Positions 1-7,140 are shown, counted from the stretch's first letter. The stretch: DNA of 7,920 nucleotides from Bacteroidia bacterium (GCA_016209245.1 JACQWN010000386.1:1-7920), one strand, 5' to 3'. Notes: generated by a model not told the origin, from the letters alone. Made by a program: numbers and translations.

Positions 1-676
1 CGCTTGTCGAAATTACATCCTGCATACCTTTAAACCTGATGTTAAATTTAAGAATATAACTGTCGGGTTCGAGCAGATATTTATATTCAATATACTTACC
101 GGGAGCCACATTCAGATGTAAAGATGCAGCTATGGGGTTATTTTCTGCAATGAGCTTGTTTTCACCGGTAACAGGTGTAAAAAAGAGTTGATTTGTATGA
201 ATATCTTTTGTTCCTGAAAAAAAACGCAAACCAAAAGTGCTTGAATCGCCGTCAAAAAGGATTAAATGTAAAGAATCCCATGTTTTGTAATTTTTTAGCT
301 CTGCGGAATAAACCCTGCCTCCCAGTGTTGAAATCAATACTTTCAGTTTATTGTTCTCTAAAGTGATAAATTCATTTTTGCCCTCGGCTGACTGAGAAAA
401 CAATCCCAATCTGTTCTGTAAATTGACTTTATTGATTGAATCGAGCTTTATACTGTCTGTAATAGTTGTATCTGCGGTAAGCTCTTGTCTGGCGGCTTCT
501 TTGGCGGCTAATTCATTCTGAATTTTTTCCTGGGCGATTTTCTCATTTACTTTAATAATAGAATCCTGTCTTTTCCGAGCAACTTCAAGTTCCTCTTTAC
601 TTGGTTGATTTAAAATGCTGAATAATATTATTATTCCAAAAATAATTACTATTCCAATAATCGTATTTCTGTCCAT
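1..676 (-). CDS. yidC: Membrane protein insertase YidC, N-terminal part (runs off the left edge)
   Basis: YidC inserts and folds proteins in the inner membrane, alone or with SecYEG. Only the first 225 codons are in the window. Residues 5-22 form one hydrophobic membrane segment (TIIGIVIIFGIIILFSIL), which would anchor the N terminus. A charged Glu/Lys/Gln-rich linker follows at about 27-66. From about residue 103 the sequence matches the periplasmic beta domain of Bacteroidota YidC, with LISTLGGRVYSAELKNY at 114-130, then FDGDSSTFGLRFF and LFFTPVTGE. The conserved C-terminal insertase domain lies outside the window. The ATG at 676-674 is one base after the pyrG stop, and GGAG in the last pyrG codons serves as a ribosome binding site, so it is probably cotranscribed and translationally coupled with pyrG. 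The frame is open to the edge. Identification rests on family pattern and on the pyrG-yidC neighbourhood. Confidence 0.9.
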   Translation of the reverse strand, partial: MDRNTIIGIVIIFGIIILFSILNQPSKEELEVARKRQDSIIKVNEKIAQEKIQNELAAKEAARQELTADTTITDSIKLDSINKVNLQNRLGLFSQSAEGKNEFITLENNKLKVLISTLGGRVYSAELKNYKTWDSLHLILFDGDSSTFGLRFFSGTKDIHTNQLFFTPVTGENKLIAENNPIAASLHLNVAPGKYIEYKYLLEPDSYILKFNIRFKGMQDVISTS

Positions 677-677
677 A

Positions 678-2279
678 CTACTCCATTAAAGCCGCTTTAA
701 TAAACCTAATAAACAACTGATGCGGATTCAGCACCGTGCTTTTGTATTCGGGATGAAACTGATCCCCGACAAACCATTTATGATTAGGTATTTCAATTAT
801 TTCAACAAGGTTAGTATCGGGGTTTATTCCGGAAGCGATCATTCCTGCTTTTTCAAATTCTGCAAGATATGCATTATTAATTTCATAACGGTGACGATGC
901 CGTTCAGATATTTTTAGTTTGCGGTATGCTTCAAAAGTTTTTGATTTACGTTTGATGTTGCAGGAATAGGCGCCAAGCCGCATTGTATGTCCTTTATTTA
1001 TTATTTCTTTCTGTGCTTCCATTAAGTCAATCACGGGGTGCGTGGTAGTTGGATTCATTTCGGTGGAATGCGCATCTTTATAATGCAGAATACTGCGTGC
1101 AAATTCAATCACTGCACATTGCAAACCGAGACAGATTCCAAAGAAAGGAATATTATTTTCCCGTGCATAGCGTGCGGCTATTATTTTCCCGTCTATTCCT
1201 CTATGGCCAAATCCGGGGGCGATTAAAATACCTTTGTATGGTTGAAGCAATTCTTTTACATTATTTTCATCAATATGTTCAGAATGAATAAGCCCAACTT
1301 GCACTTTGCAAAAATTCACCGCTCCGGCATGAATGGTCGCCTCGATAATTGATTTATATGCATCAGCCAGCTCTACATACTTTCCTATCAGAGCTATTTT
1401 GACATCGAATTCCGGATTTTTTACATTATTTACAAAATCTTTCCATTGTTTTAGCATAGGTTGCTCACGTAAAGGCAGTTTAAGCTTTTTCAATGCAATA
1501 ACATCTAATTTTTCTTTCAGCATTAGCAAAGGAACTTCATAAATAGTTGAAACATCAATGGATTCTATAACCGCTTCCTGAGCGACATTACAGAACAAAG
1601 CGACTTTACGCCTGATATCGTCTGTTAATGGTTTTTGGGTTCTAAGAACCAGAATGTCGGGCTGAACGCCTGTTTCGAGCAACATCTTAACGGAATGCTG
1701 AGTCGGTTTTGTTTTTAGCTCGCCTGAAGTTGAAAGGTACGGTACGAATGTAAGATGAATACATATAATATCTCTTTCTTTTTCCCATTTCATTTGGCGC
1801 ACGGCTTCAATATAAGGTAAAGACTCAATATCACCGACGGTTCCTCCTATTTCAGTTATTACAATATCAAAATTATGCCGTGTTCCTAACAGCTTTATTC
1901 TTCGTTTAATTTCATCGGTTATATGAGGAATAATTTGTACGGTTTTACCGAGAAAATCCCCCCTGCGTTCTTTATTTATGACCGTCTGGTAAACCTTGCC
2001 TGTAGTGACATTGTTATCCTGTGTTGTAAGGATATTCAAAAACCTTTCATAATGACCCAGGTCGAGGTCGGTTTCCGCTCCATCGTCAGTTACGAAACAT
2101 TCGCCGTGTTCATATGGATTTAAGGTCCCGGGGTCTATATTGATATATGGATCCAGCTTTTGAATCGTCACTTTATAGCCCCTTGCCTGTAATAGCTTGG
2201 CCAGAGAAGCGGAAATAATTCCCTTTCCCAGCGATGAGGTTACGCCCCCGGTTACGAATATGTATTTTGAATGTCCCAT
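678..2279 (-). CDS. pyrG: CTP synthase (glutamine-hydrolysing)
   Basis: This cytoplasmic enzyme makes CTP from UTP, ATP and glutamine, the last step of de novo pyrimidine nucleotide synthesis. The 533 residues are a normal full length. The N-terminal synthetase domain (about 1-270) carries the P-loop GGVTSSLGKG at 11-20, KLDPYINIDPGT at 41-52, DDGAETDLDLGHYERF at 65-80, and TEIGGTVGDIES at 142-153; D73 and E143 correspond to the magnesium ligands D72 and E140 of the E. coli enzyme. The C-terminal class I glutamine amidotransferase domain (about 292-533) has the oxyanion segment APGFGHRG at 354-361, the nucleophile Cys383 in GICLGLQ, and His509/Glu511 in FHPEY, so both half-reactions look intact. 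APGFG has one glycine fewer than the PGGFG of E. coli, which I recall as usual in Bacteroidota. ATG start is 2 bases after the receptor stop; the stop is TAG, one base before yidC. Confidence 0.98.
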   Translation of the reverse strand: MGHSKYIFVTGGVTSSLGKGIISASLAKLLQARGYKVTIQKLDPYINIDPGTLNPYEHGECFVTDDGAETDLDLGHYERFLNILTTQDNNVTTGKVYQTVINKERRGDFLGKTVQIIPHITDEIKRRIKLLGTRHNFDIVITEIGGTVGDIESLPYIEAVRQMKWEKERDIICIHLTFVPYLSTSGELKTKPTQHSVKMLLETGVQPDILVLRTQKPLTDDIRRKVALFCNVAQEAVIESIDVSTIYEVPLLMLKEKLDVIALKKLKLPLREQPMLKQWKDFVNNVKNPEFDVKIALIGKYVELADAYKSIIEATIHAGAVNFCKVQVGLIHSEHIDENNVKELLQPYKGILIAPGFGHRGIDGKIIAARYARENNIPFFGICLGLQCAVIEFARSILHYKDAHSTEMNPTTTHPVIDLMEAQKEIINKGHTMRLGAYSCNIKRKSKTFEAYRKLKISERHRHRYEINNAYLAEFEKAGMIASGINPDTNLVEIIEIPNHKWFVGDQFHPEYKSTVLNPHQLFIRFIKAALME

Positions 2280-2281
2280 GG

Positions 2282-4615
2282 TTAAAAACTCAATCCAATA
2301 CCCAAGCTCGGCAGGATTGGCAATTGGTCTATTCTTTCATGCTTAATCCTGTCGAAATAAAAAATATTTTTACGGTTATAAACATTTGTAATGCTGAATA
2401 ATATATCTAAAGAAGAATTTTCACTTAAAGACACACTATACTTCAGGTTAAAATCAAGACGATGGTAATAAGGAAGCCGTCCTTCATTTACTTCCGCATA
2501 TGTAACACTAACCAGTCCGTTTATACTTGTATAGTCAATATTTATACCTTGCTCGACAGGGAGGATTTCATAATATCCTTTAGTTTGAGTAAATGGGAAG
2601 CCGGAGCCGAGATTCCACCTTAAGCTTGCTTCCCAGTTAAGATTCTTCCCAAAAGTATAAGAGGATATAAAGTTTATATTATGCCGGCGGTCAAAATGAG
2701 GAATATAATGATACACACCATCAAACCGGTTTACAAATCCGAAAGAGTAAACAAACCAGACATATATTCTTTTATAATCATATTTTAATAAAAAATCAAC
2801 TCCATATGCCGAGCCGGTTTCTACAATAAAATCTTTTTTGTAATAATCGTCTTTGCCGGCATTATTTTCAGTATCTTCAAACAGCTTATTACGGTTGATA
2901 TTTGTAAGCTGTGTATTCGCCTTATAATAGCCCTCGATGTTTACGTTGATTTTATTAGTTACATCAATTTCAGTTCCGGCAATAGCATGGTATGCTGTTT
3001 GATAACAGTGATTAACAGGGCGGCCTACAAATTCATCCTGTAAATTATCGGGGCCTGATAAAAATCCATAGAATAAATTAACAACATCGCGGTCAGAATT
3101 AGCGCTGATAAGATTTTGTGAATATCTTCCACCTCCAAATTTTAATCTTATCCGGTCAGATAATAAATATTTGATTCCAAGTCTTGGTTCAGGTGATAAG
3201 TCGGATAATGATGCATAATATTGCAATCTGAAACCAGGCTCAACGAGGAGCTTTCCATAAGAATATTTGTATTTCAGATAACCTGCAAATTCAGTAGTAT
3301 TTTCTTCCTGAACAAGTGTGCGTAAAGAATTGTTAAAATTGAAACGGGTATTAAAGCCCAAGACTTCAATTCCATAATCCAGCTCATCGGAGCCGATAAA
3401 ATAATTCAGACTTATTCCGATATTAAATCCGTTAATATAAGAGTTCCGAATTCTTTCTTCTGAACCGGTTATGAAAGGGTCTTCAACCAGAGAAATATTA
3501 TAATCGGAATAAGCGAAATCCATTTTGACTAAAACAGGTGAACCGGAGGGGACAAGAATTATATTGCTGCCAACGCCATTAGCGTCCCATTGTAAATCAG
3601 ATACTGCCTGATATCTTACTTTGTCAATATAACGAAAACCAAAAAGATTCAGTTTATTGCCGTTTTGGCTTGAAATTGAGGTTTTACCATAAATATCAAT
3701 AAAGTTAAATGGTAAACCGAGCGAGTCAACATAGTTATATAAAAATTTTGAGCTTTCTTTGAGATATGAATTTTTACATGAAACAATAAATGAAGCTGCT
3801 GATTTTCCATTAGCATCAAATTTTTTAATAGGGCCTTCAAGAAGTATTTTTGACCCGAAAGTGCTGGCGTTTAATTTTCCGCTTAATCGGTTTTTATTAC
3901 CATCGCGCATAGTTATATCCATGATTGACGAAATCCTGCCTCCGTATTCGGCATTAAAACCGCCTGTATAAACATCGGCATTACGTATTATATCGGCATC
4001 AACAACTGAAAAAAGACCGATAGAATGAAAAGGGTTATAAATAGTCATCCCGTCCATTAATACTTTATTTTCAATAGGCGGTCCGCCTCTTATATATAAT
4101 TGTCCGCCCTGGTCGCCTGTAAAAATGATGCCTGGCAATACCTGCAGGTACTGTGCAAAATCTGGCTCACTGCCTATAGTAGGTATTTTAGTTATTTCTT
4201 TTGGCGTTATTATTACTGTTGATGTCTGAATCTGGCTTTTCTGCTTTTCCCTTTCCCCCGAAATTTTTATCTCTTCCAGTTGCTGCGCTTTACTTTCCAG
4301 GAATATTTTTTTATTTATGGTGACGCCCTCTGTTATAGAAATTTGCTCCGTATAATCATTGTACCCGATATATGTTACTTTTAAGGAATACTGCCCCGGT
4401 TTAATTTTAGTAAGATTGAAATACCCGTCAATATCTGTAGAAACACCATACGGAGTACCATCAAGCACTACATTACAATAACCGATTGGCTCGCCGGTTT
4501 CCTTTTCATAAACAATACCCTTGATGCTTCCTGTTTGTGCAAAGAGATAATTGTACAAACAAGATAATAAAATGCTGAATATTAGTAATTTAAATACACG
4601 AAAATTTATTGACAC
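2282..4615 (-). CDS. TonB-dependent outer-membrane receptor with N-terminal carboxypeptidase-regulatory-like domain
   Basis: Predicted outer-membrane active transporter of 777 residues; the cargo cannot be told from sequence. Residues 1-26 form a signal peptide (basic R6 and K9, hydrophobic core 10-20, likely cleavage near YLFAQ). Residues 28-108 are a CarboxypepD_reg-like domain (GSIKGIVYEKETGEPIGYCN through GYFNLTKIKPGQYSLKV). The plug domain spans about 133-240, with LQVLPGI, LYIRGGPP at 173-180, VLMDGMTIYNPFH at 185-197 and YTGGFNAEYGGRISS at 216-230. The rest is a beta barrel ending in Phe777, as the assembly signal of barrel proteins requires. I see no clear TonB box. The start is GTG at 4615-4613: a TAG lies two codons upstream in frame, and no ATG precedes the signal-peptide core. 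No good Shine-Dalgarno is seen, which is common in this phylum. An 8-base tandem repeat abuts the start. Gene type is sure; substrate unknown. Confidence 0.92.
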   Translation of the reverse strand: MSINFRVFKLLIFSILLSCLYNYLFAQTGSIKGIVYEKETGEPIGYCNVVLDGTPYGVSTDIDGYFNLTKIKPGQYSLKVTYIGYNDYTEQISITEGVTINKKIFLESKAQQLEEIKISGEREKQKSQIQTSTVIITPKEITKIPTIGSEPDFAQYLQVLPGIIFTGDQGGQLYIRGGPPIENKVLMDGMTIYNPFHSIGLFSVVDADIIRNADVYTGGFNAEYGGRISSIMDITMRDGNKNRLSGKLNASTFGSKILLEGPIKKFDANGKSAASFIVSCKNSYLKESSKFLYNYVDSLGLPFNFIDIYGKTSISSQNGNKLNLFGFRYIDKVRYQAVSDLQWDANGVGSNIILVPSGSPVLVKMDFAYSDYNISLVEDPFITGSEERIRNSYINGFNIGISLNYFIGSDELDYGIEVLGFNTRFNFNNSLRTLVQEENTTEFAGYLKYKYSYGKLLVEPGFRLQYYASLSDLSPEPRLGIKYLLSDRIRLKFGGGRYSQNLISANSDRDVVNLFYGFLSGPDNLQDEFVGRPVNHCYQTAYHAIAGTEIDVTNKINVNIEGYYKANTQLTNINRNKLFEDTENNAGKDDYYKKDFIVETGSAYGVDFLLKYDYKRIYVWFVYSFGFVNRFDGVYHYIPHFDRRHNINFISSYTFGKNLNWEASLRWNLGSGFPFTQTKGYYEILPVEQGINIDYTSINGLVSVTYAEVNEGRLPYYHRLDFNLKYSVSLSENSSLDILFSITNVYNRKNIFYFDRIKHERIDQLPILPSLGIGLSF

Positions 4616-4617
4616 GA

Positions 4618-4649
4618 TCTAAATTGTTAAATTGTTAAATTGTTAACCT
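4618..4649. repeat. 8-base tandem repeat abutting the receptor start codon
   Basis: Four consecutive 8-base units read tctaaatt, gttaaatt, gttaaatt, gttaacct; the middle two are identical. On the coding strand of the receptor this is AATTTAAC repeated, ending two bases before its GTG. The same octamer family recurs at 4926-4941 and 4985-5064. Change in copy number here would alter the leader but not the reading frame. Confidence 0.75.
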
Positions 4650-4687
4650 GTATTATTCACAAATCAGGTTAGAATATATTTCAATAG

Positions 4688-4707
4688 CCCCGTCCTTCAG
4701 GGCGGGG
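4688..4707. repeat. GC-rich hairpin at the left end of the palindromic element
   Basis: CCCCGTCC, loop TTCA, GGGCGGGG: an eight-base-pair stem with one G-T wobble, in otherwise AT-rich DNA. It sits just inside the outer inverted repeat. Without a following T-run on either strand it is not a classical intrinsic terminator, though it could slow polymerase or protect transcript ends between the DUF349 gene and the receptor. Confidence 0.75.
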
Positions 4708-4732
4708 TTGAGAAAAATGCCGTTGGCTTCCC

Positions 4733-4796
4733 CCCTGCGAAATTTGGAATGTAGAGACGTTGCATGCAACGTCTCTACATTCCAAATTTCGCAGGG
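4733..4796. repeat. Perfect 64-base palindrome
   Basis: Left arm 4733-4764 and right arm 4765-4796 are exact reverse complements, 32 bases each, with no spacer; the centre is TTGCA|TGCAA. The match stops abruptly on both sides (4732/4797 and the next two pairs mismatch). The core includes GTAGAGACGTTGCA and its complement. From memory, similar GTAGAGACGTTGC palindromes occur as dispersed repeats in other bacterial genomes, but I could not search. It has no coding role and would form a very stable cruciform or RNA hairpin. Confidence 0.95.
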
Positions 4797-4897
4797 AAAG
4801 AGGGCGAAGATACGCTTTTCCATTTTAAACCCCGCCTTAACCGCGTGTTGCCGTAGCTTTAGCGGTGGCACAAAGACGGGGCTATTGATATATTCAA

Positions 4898-4921
4898 ATT
4901 AAAATTTATGAATTAATCAGG
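4898..4921 (+). repeat. Direct repeat, copy 1 of 2
   Basis: A 24-base sequence beginning attaaaattt and ending aatcagg. It matches the copy at 4962-4985 at 22 of 24 positions. Both copies are followed by octamer units (gctaaatt), so the duplicated unit is probably larger than 24 bases. Confidence 0.65.
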
Positions 4922-4925
4922 TTAT

Positions 4926-4941
4926 GCTAAATTGCTAACCT
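4926..4941. repeat. Two octamer units of the intergenic repeat family
   Basis: gctaaatt followed by gctaacct, the same family as the arrays at 4618-4649 and 4985-5064. It lies just outside the right end of the palindromic element, so related octamers flank that element on both sides. Confidence 0.55.
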
Positions 4942-4961
4942 GCATTAGTCATATATTTTAT

Positions 4962-4985
4962 ATTAAAATTCATGAATTATTCAGG
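4962..4985 (+). repeat. Direct repeat, copy 2 of 2
   Basis: Begins attaaaattc and ends attcagg; differs from the 4898-4921 copy at two positions. It runs straight into the long octamer array. Confidence 0.65.
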
Positions 4986-5064
4986 CTAAATTGTTAAATT
5001 GCTAATTAGCCATTTCACCATTTAGCTATTTCGCCATTCAGCCATATAACTATATCAGCAATTA
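4985..5064. repeat. Degenerate array of ten 8-base units
   Basis: Read in steps of eight, the units are gctaaatt, gttaaatt, gctaatta, gccatttc, accattta, gctatttc, gccattca, gccatata, actatatc and agcaatta. The period of eight is exact throughout with no insertions, although the letters vary; most units begin R-C/T-C/T-A. The last unit contains the stop codon of the DUF349 gene (5062-5064), so the array begins where coding ends. No protein or RNA function is evident. Confidence 0.7.
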
Positions 5065-6603
5065 CAATTTATTAATAATATCAAGCTTCGCCTTCAGGAT
5101 TCTTACACTTTCCTTACCGCTGTCAATTTTGTTCTGAACATCCTTGATTAAAGCTTCGGCGCTTTTAGAATTTGTAAAAAAACCTATATTATTTTCCCAT
5201 ATAACTATATCATTTTCAAGCCATTTTAATTTTTGAACGATTTTTTCCTTTTCAAATTTAAGTTTTTCTTTTGAATTCGGCGATTTTAATATTTCATCAA
5301 TCCACGATTTAAAATGTATCATGCTTTTTTCATATGCACCTAATTTAAGACTGTCGAATTTGGCATTAATCGTGTCCCGGAATTGTTCCTGTAATTTATA
5401 GCGTTTATTAACAGGTACAAGACCGATATCTGTCCATTCTTTCTGAAAATTTTTCAACATTTCAAGATTTTGCTTGTTATCATCGCCGGGTTCAAAATGT
5501 TCAATTTTTTCAATCAGGCCGGTCTTGGCTTTTAAATTGCTTTCAAGAAATGAATCTATTGAAGAATAGAATTGCGCTTTTCGCTCAAAGAAAAAATTAC
5601 ATGCTGTGCGGAACCTTGTCCATAAAGCCTCAGACTTTTTCTTTTGAACATGTCCTATCTTTTTCCATTTGTTTTGAAGATTAATAAAATCTTCGGTTGT
5701 TTTCTTCCAGTCGGTGCTATCCTTTAAAGCTTCGGCCTGCATACAAATATCTGTTTTTAATTGCATGTTATTCTGTTGCTCGTCCTGTAGCTGTAAAAAA
5801 TATTCTTTTTTCCGGTTAAAAAAATCATCGCAGGACTGTTTATAACGTTCATAAATAATTGTATTGTACTTTTTTGGAGCGAAGCCGATTGTACGCCACA
5901 TCTTTTGAAGCTCTTGTATTTCAAGGGTTTTCTTCTGCCAATCTTTAATCATATTAATTTCCTGATGAGCAATTTCCTCAATTTTTTCACAGATATGAAC
6001 TTTTACGGCGAGGTTATTTTTTTGCTCTTCTTTCAGCTCGATATAATATTCCTGGTATTTTTTATTAATTTTAGTTGTTGTTTCTTTAAATCGTTCCCAG
6101 ATTTCTTCTTTTTTTTCTTTAGGAACCGGGCCCGTTTCCCTCCATTCATCATGTAATTTTTGTAATGTAATAAATGCCTTTCTAATCGAAGGCTCCAACA
6201 AAAGTTCTTCAGCTTTCTCGCATAAAATGATTTTAGTATCGAGGTTTTTTTTCAGGTCAAGGTCGCGTAATTCAAGATTGATTTTTACAAAATCATAGAA
6301 TTTTTCAACTTCGTAATTGTATGTATCCCAAAGCTTTTTGACCTCGGTCTGTGGAATGAGGCCGACCTCGCGCCATTGTTTCTGAAGCTCTCTGAAATCA
6401 TGGAATGTCTGATTGATAGATTCATTTCGAGTACTTAATTCTTTGATTTTTTCAATTATTTCGTATTTTATCTTCAGATTTTCCTGCTTTTCTTTTTCTA
6501 TTTCTTCGGTGAATTTAGCTTTATCGTCACGGTATTTTCTTAAAAGCTCCCTGAATTCCGTCTCAAGCGGGTCAAGTTCTATAATAAAATCATGCAGTTC
6601 GCC
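5062..6603 (-). CDS. DUF349 protein, C-terminal fragment carrying all five repeats
   Basis: An open frame of 513 codons directly after the TGA and in the same frame, ending in TAA at 5064-5062. It has no plausible start of its own: the first in-frame ATG is at 5952-5950 (codon 376 of the joined frame), in the middle of the repeats. A TTG at 6201 gives a formal 379-residue frame but would cut off the first repeat and has no recognisable ribosome binding site. Sequence conservation through the whole segment argues that it was translated until recently, or still is by readthrough. Confidence 0.6.
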   Translation of the reverse strand, partial: GELHDFIIELDPLETEFRELLRKYRDDKAKFTEEIEKEKQENLKIKYEIIEKIKELSTRNESINQTFHDFRELQKQWREVGLIPQTEVKKLWDTYNYEVEKFYDFVKINLELRDLDLKKNLDTKIILCEKAEELLLEPSIRKAFITLQKLHDEWRETGPVPKEKKEEIWERFKETTTKINKKYQEYYIELKEEQKNNLAVKVHICEKIEEIAHQEINMIKDWQKKTLEIQELQKMWRTIGFAPKKYNTIIYERYKQSCDDFFNRKKEYFLQLQDEQQNNMQLKTDICMQAEALKDSTDWKKTTEDFINLQNKWKKIGHVQKKKSEALWTRFRTACNFFFERKAQFYSSIDSFLESNLKAKTGLIEKIEHFEPGDDNKQNLEMLKNFQKEWTDIGLVPVNKRYKLQEQFRDTINAKFDSLKLGAYEKSMIHFKSWIDEILKSPNSKEKLKFEKEKIVQKLKWLENDIVIWENNIGFFTNSKSAEALIKDVQNKIDSGKESVRILKAKLDIINKL

Positions 6604-6606
6604 TCA
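6604..6606 (-). other. In-frame TGA inside the DUF349 gene
   Basis: The codon before is GCC and the codon after is GGC. The complete genes here end in TAG or TAA, never TGA, and contain no internal TGA, so this is the only in-frame TGA in a recognisable gene in the window. GGA is used normally as a glycine codon elsewhere, for example in pyrG, and tryptophan is TGG, so general reassignment of TGA is not indicated. Confidence 0.85.
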
Positions 6607-7077
6607 GGCATCAATAAATGCCTTTCTTTTTTTCTCGGTATCGAGCTTAAGTTTTTTATAAAAGTTCGTCTTAATTAAATCAGCACTGATTTTTATATCT
6701 TGTATTGGCTTTTCGGCTAACAGCTTTTTTAGCTCGGTATTCAATTGTTCTTTTGAAAACGAAGTGTAGTCAACTATTTCAAAATCTTCAGGATCCAATG
6801 GTTCGTCATCATCGGAATTTTCGGCAGATTTAGTTATTTCAATATAACTTTCATCAGTAATATTTTGAGCTCTCTCTGCAGGAATATTTGCAGTTAAATC
6901 TTTTTCGTTTTGTAAGATATTAGCCGAGCCTTCAGAAATTTCCGAAATATCGGTGTTCTGAATATTATTTTTTTCATTTCCATGTAAATTTTCTGAACCC
7001 TTATTTTCAGTAGAAAATGATTGCTCTTTATTTTCTGGCATAGTAATGCCGTTATTTTCCATATTTGTAATATTCAT
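6604..7077 (-). CDS. DUF349 protein, N-terminal fragment (157 residues)
   Basis: The open part from ATG 7077-7075 to TGA 6606-6604. It holds the acidic low-complexity N terminus and the first conserved helical segment (about 97-157, ending KKRKAFIDA), but none of the Trp-containing DUF349 repeats. AGG lies about eight bases before the ATG; further ATGs at codons 6 and 13 are possible alternative starts. If TGA is obeyed, this short product is all that normal initiation would give. Confidence 0.7.
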   Translation of the reverse strand: MNITNMENNGITMPENKEQSFSTENKGSENLHGNEKNNIQNTDISEISEGSANILQNEKDLTANIPAERAQNITDESYIEITKSAENSDDDEPLDPEDFEIVDYTSFSKEQLNTELKKLLAEKPIQDIKISADLIKTNFYKKLKLDTEKKRKAFIDA

Positions 7078-7087
7078 ATTTGACCTG

Positions 7088-7120
7088 CGAAAATAGGTAA
7101 AAACTTTTTAAAACCTCAAA
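7088..7120 (-). promoter_or_regulatory. Possible Bacteroidota-type promoter for the DUF349 gene
   Basis: On the minus strand TTTG (7120-7117) is followed after 21 bases by TATTTTCG (7095-7088), one mismatch from the TAnnTTTG minus-7 box of the main Bacteroidota sigma factor. Transcription would begin a few bases before the ATG at 7077. Such boxes arise often by chance in AT-rich DNA, so this is tentative. Confidence 0.3.
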
Positions 7121-7126
7121 GTTTTT
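7099..7126. repeat. Nine-base dyad in the divergent intergenic region
   Basis: AAAAACTTT (7099-7107) and AAAGTTTTT (7118-7126) are perfect inverted repeats around a ten-base spacer. The dyad lies midway between the divergent DUF349 and trmD starts and overlaps the candidate DUF349 promoter. It could be an operator, but chance in A/T-rich DNA is a fair alternative. Confidence 0.4.
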
Positions 7127-7140
7127 CAGTTTAATATTTG

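Larger units (their letters stand above)
4672..4895. mobile_element. MITE-like long imperfect inverted repeat
   Basis: The outermost arms pair perfectly over 13 bases: CAATAGCCCCGTC at 4682-4694 and GACGGGGCTATTG at 4875-4887. They extend outward through gaatatat (4672-4679) and atatattc (4888-4895), with a two-base bulge. Going inward the arms stay imperfectly complementary: GGCGGGGTT on the left against AACCCCGCC on the right, then matching A-rich and CTTC/CCC blocks, down to a perfect 64-base palindrome at the centre. The right arm carries about 35 extra bases (4837-4872) with a small GCT-TT-AGC hairpin. No transposase is encoded. A 72-codon minus-strand frame (4871-4653) through it is a repeat artefact. 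The layout fits a non-autonomous palindromic element. The CCCCG/CGGGG hairpin at one end recalls IS200/IS605-type ends, but that is only an inference. Confidence 0.6.
5062..7077 (-). pseudogene. DUF349 repeat protein gene interrupted by an in-frame TGA
   Basis: Read as one frame this is 671 codons plus TAA, with TGA at codon 158. Residues 1-95 are acidic, Asn/Glu/Ser-rich and low complexity. The conserved part begins near 97 (EDFEIVDYTSFSKEQL). Downstream are five copies of the DUF349 repeat, each with an L/F-Q-x-x-W/H motif followed by G-x-x-P/Q; the key tryptophans fall at 236, 312, 394, 471 and 548, a spacing of 76-82 residues. The protein is probably soluble and helical, rich in Lys/Glu, without a signal peptide or membrane segment. 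The cellular role of this family in Bacteroidota is not known to me. Around the stop the frame reads KAFIDA-stop-GELHDF; homologues as I remember them have a Gly-Gly there, so GGA to TGA is a likely single change. It could be a pseudogene, a readthrough gene or a sequence error. Confidence 0.8.

Noticed and set aside
720..2123. Plus-strand open frames opposite pyrG
   Set aside because: Shadows of the strongly conserved pyrG frame, with no family resemblance of their own.
3649..3971. Small frames on both strands inside the receptor gene
   Set aside because: They overlap an intact receptor frame and have no coding features.
4650..4680. Possible promoter for the receptor between the octamers and the palindromic element
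   Set aside because: Only a partial match to the Bacteroidota minus-7 box (ctgatttg on the minus strand) and no spaced minus-33 element.
4653..4902. Small open frames on both strands across the palindromic element (72 and 64 codons)
   Set aside because: They read through the inverted repeat and mirror each other; no domain, no ribosome binding site. Repeat-derived, not genes.
4985..5064. CRISPR-like array
   Set aside because: Units are only 8 bases with no spacers and no cas genes nearby.
6604..6606. Selenocysteine or general reassignment of TGA
   Set aside because: The position is not a Cys or Sec site, no SECIS-like stem was evident after the TGA, and the other genes show no in-frame TGA.
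5905..6661. Phe-rich plus-strand frames opposite the DUF349 gene
   Set aside because: The Phe/Leu/Ser bias is what antisense of Lys/Glu-rich coding sequence gives; not real membrane proteins.
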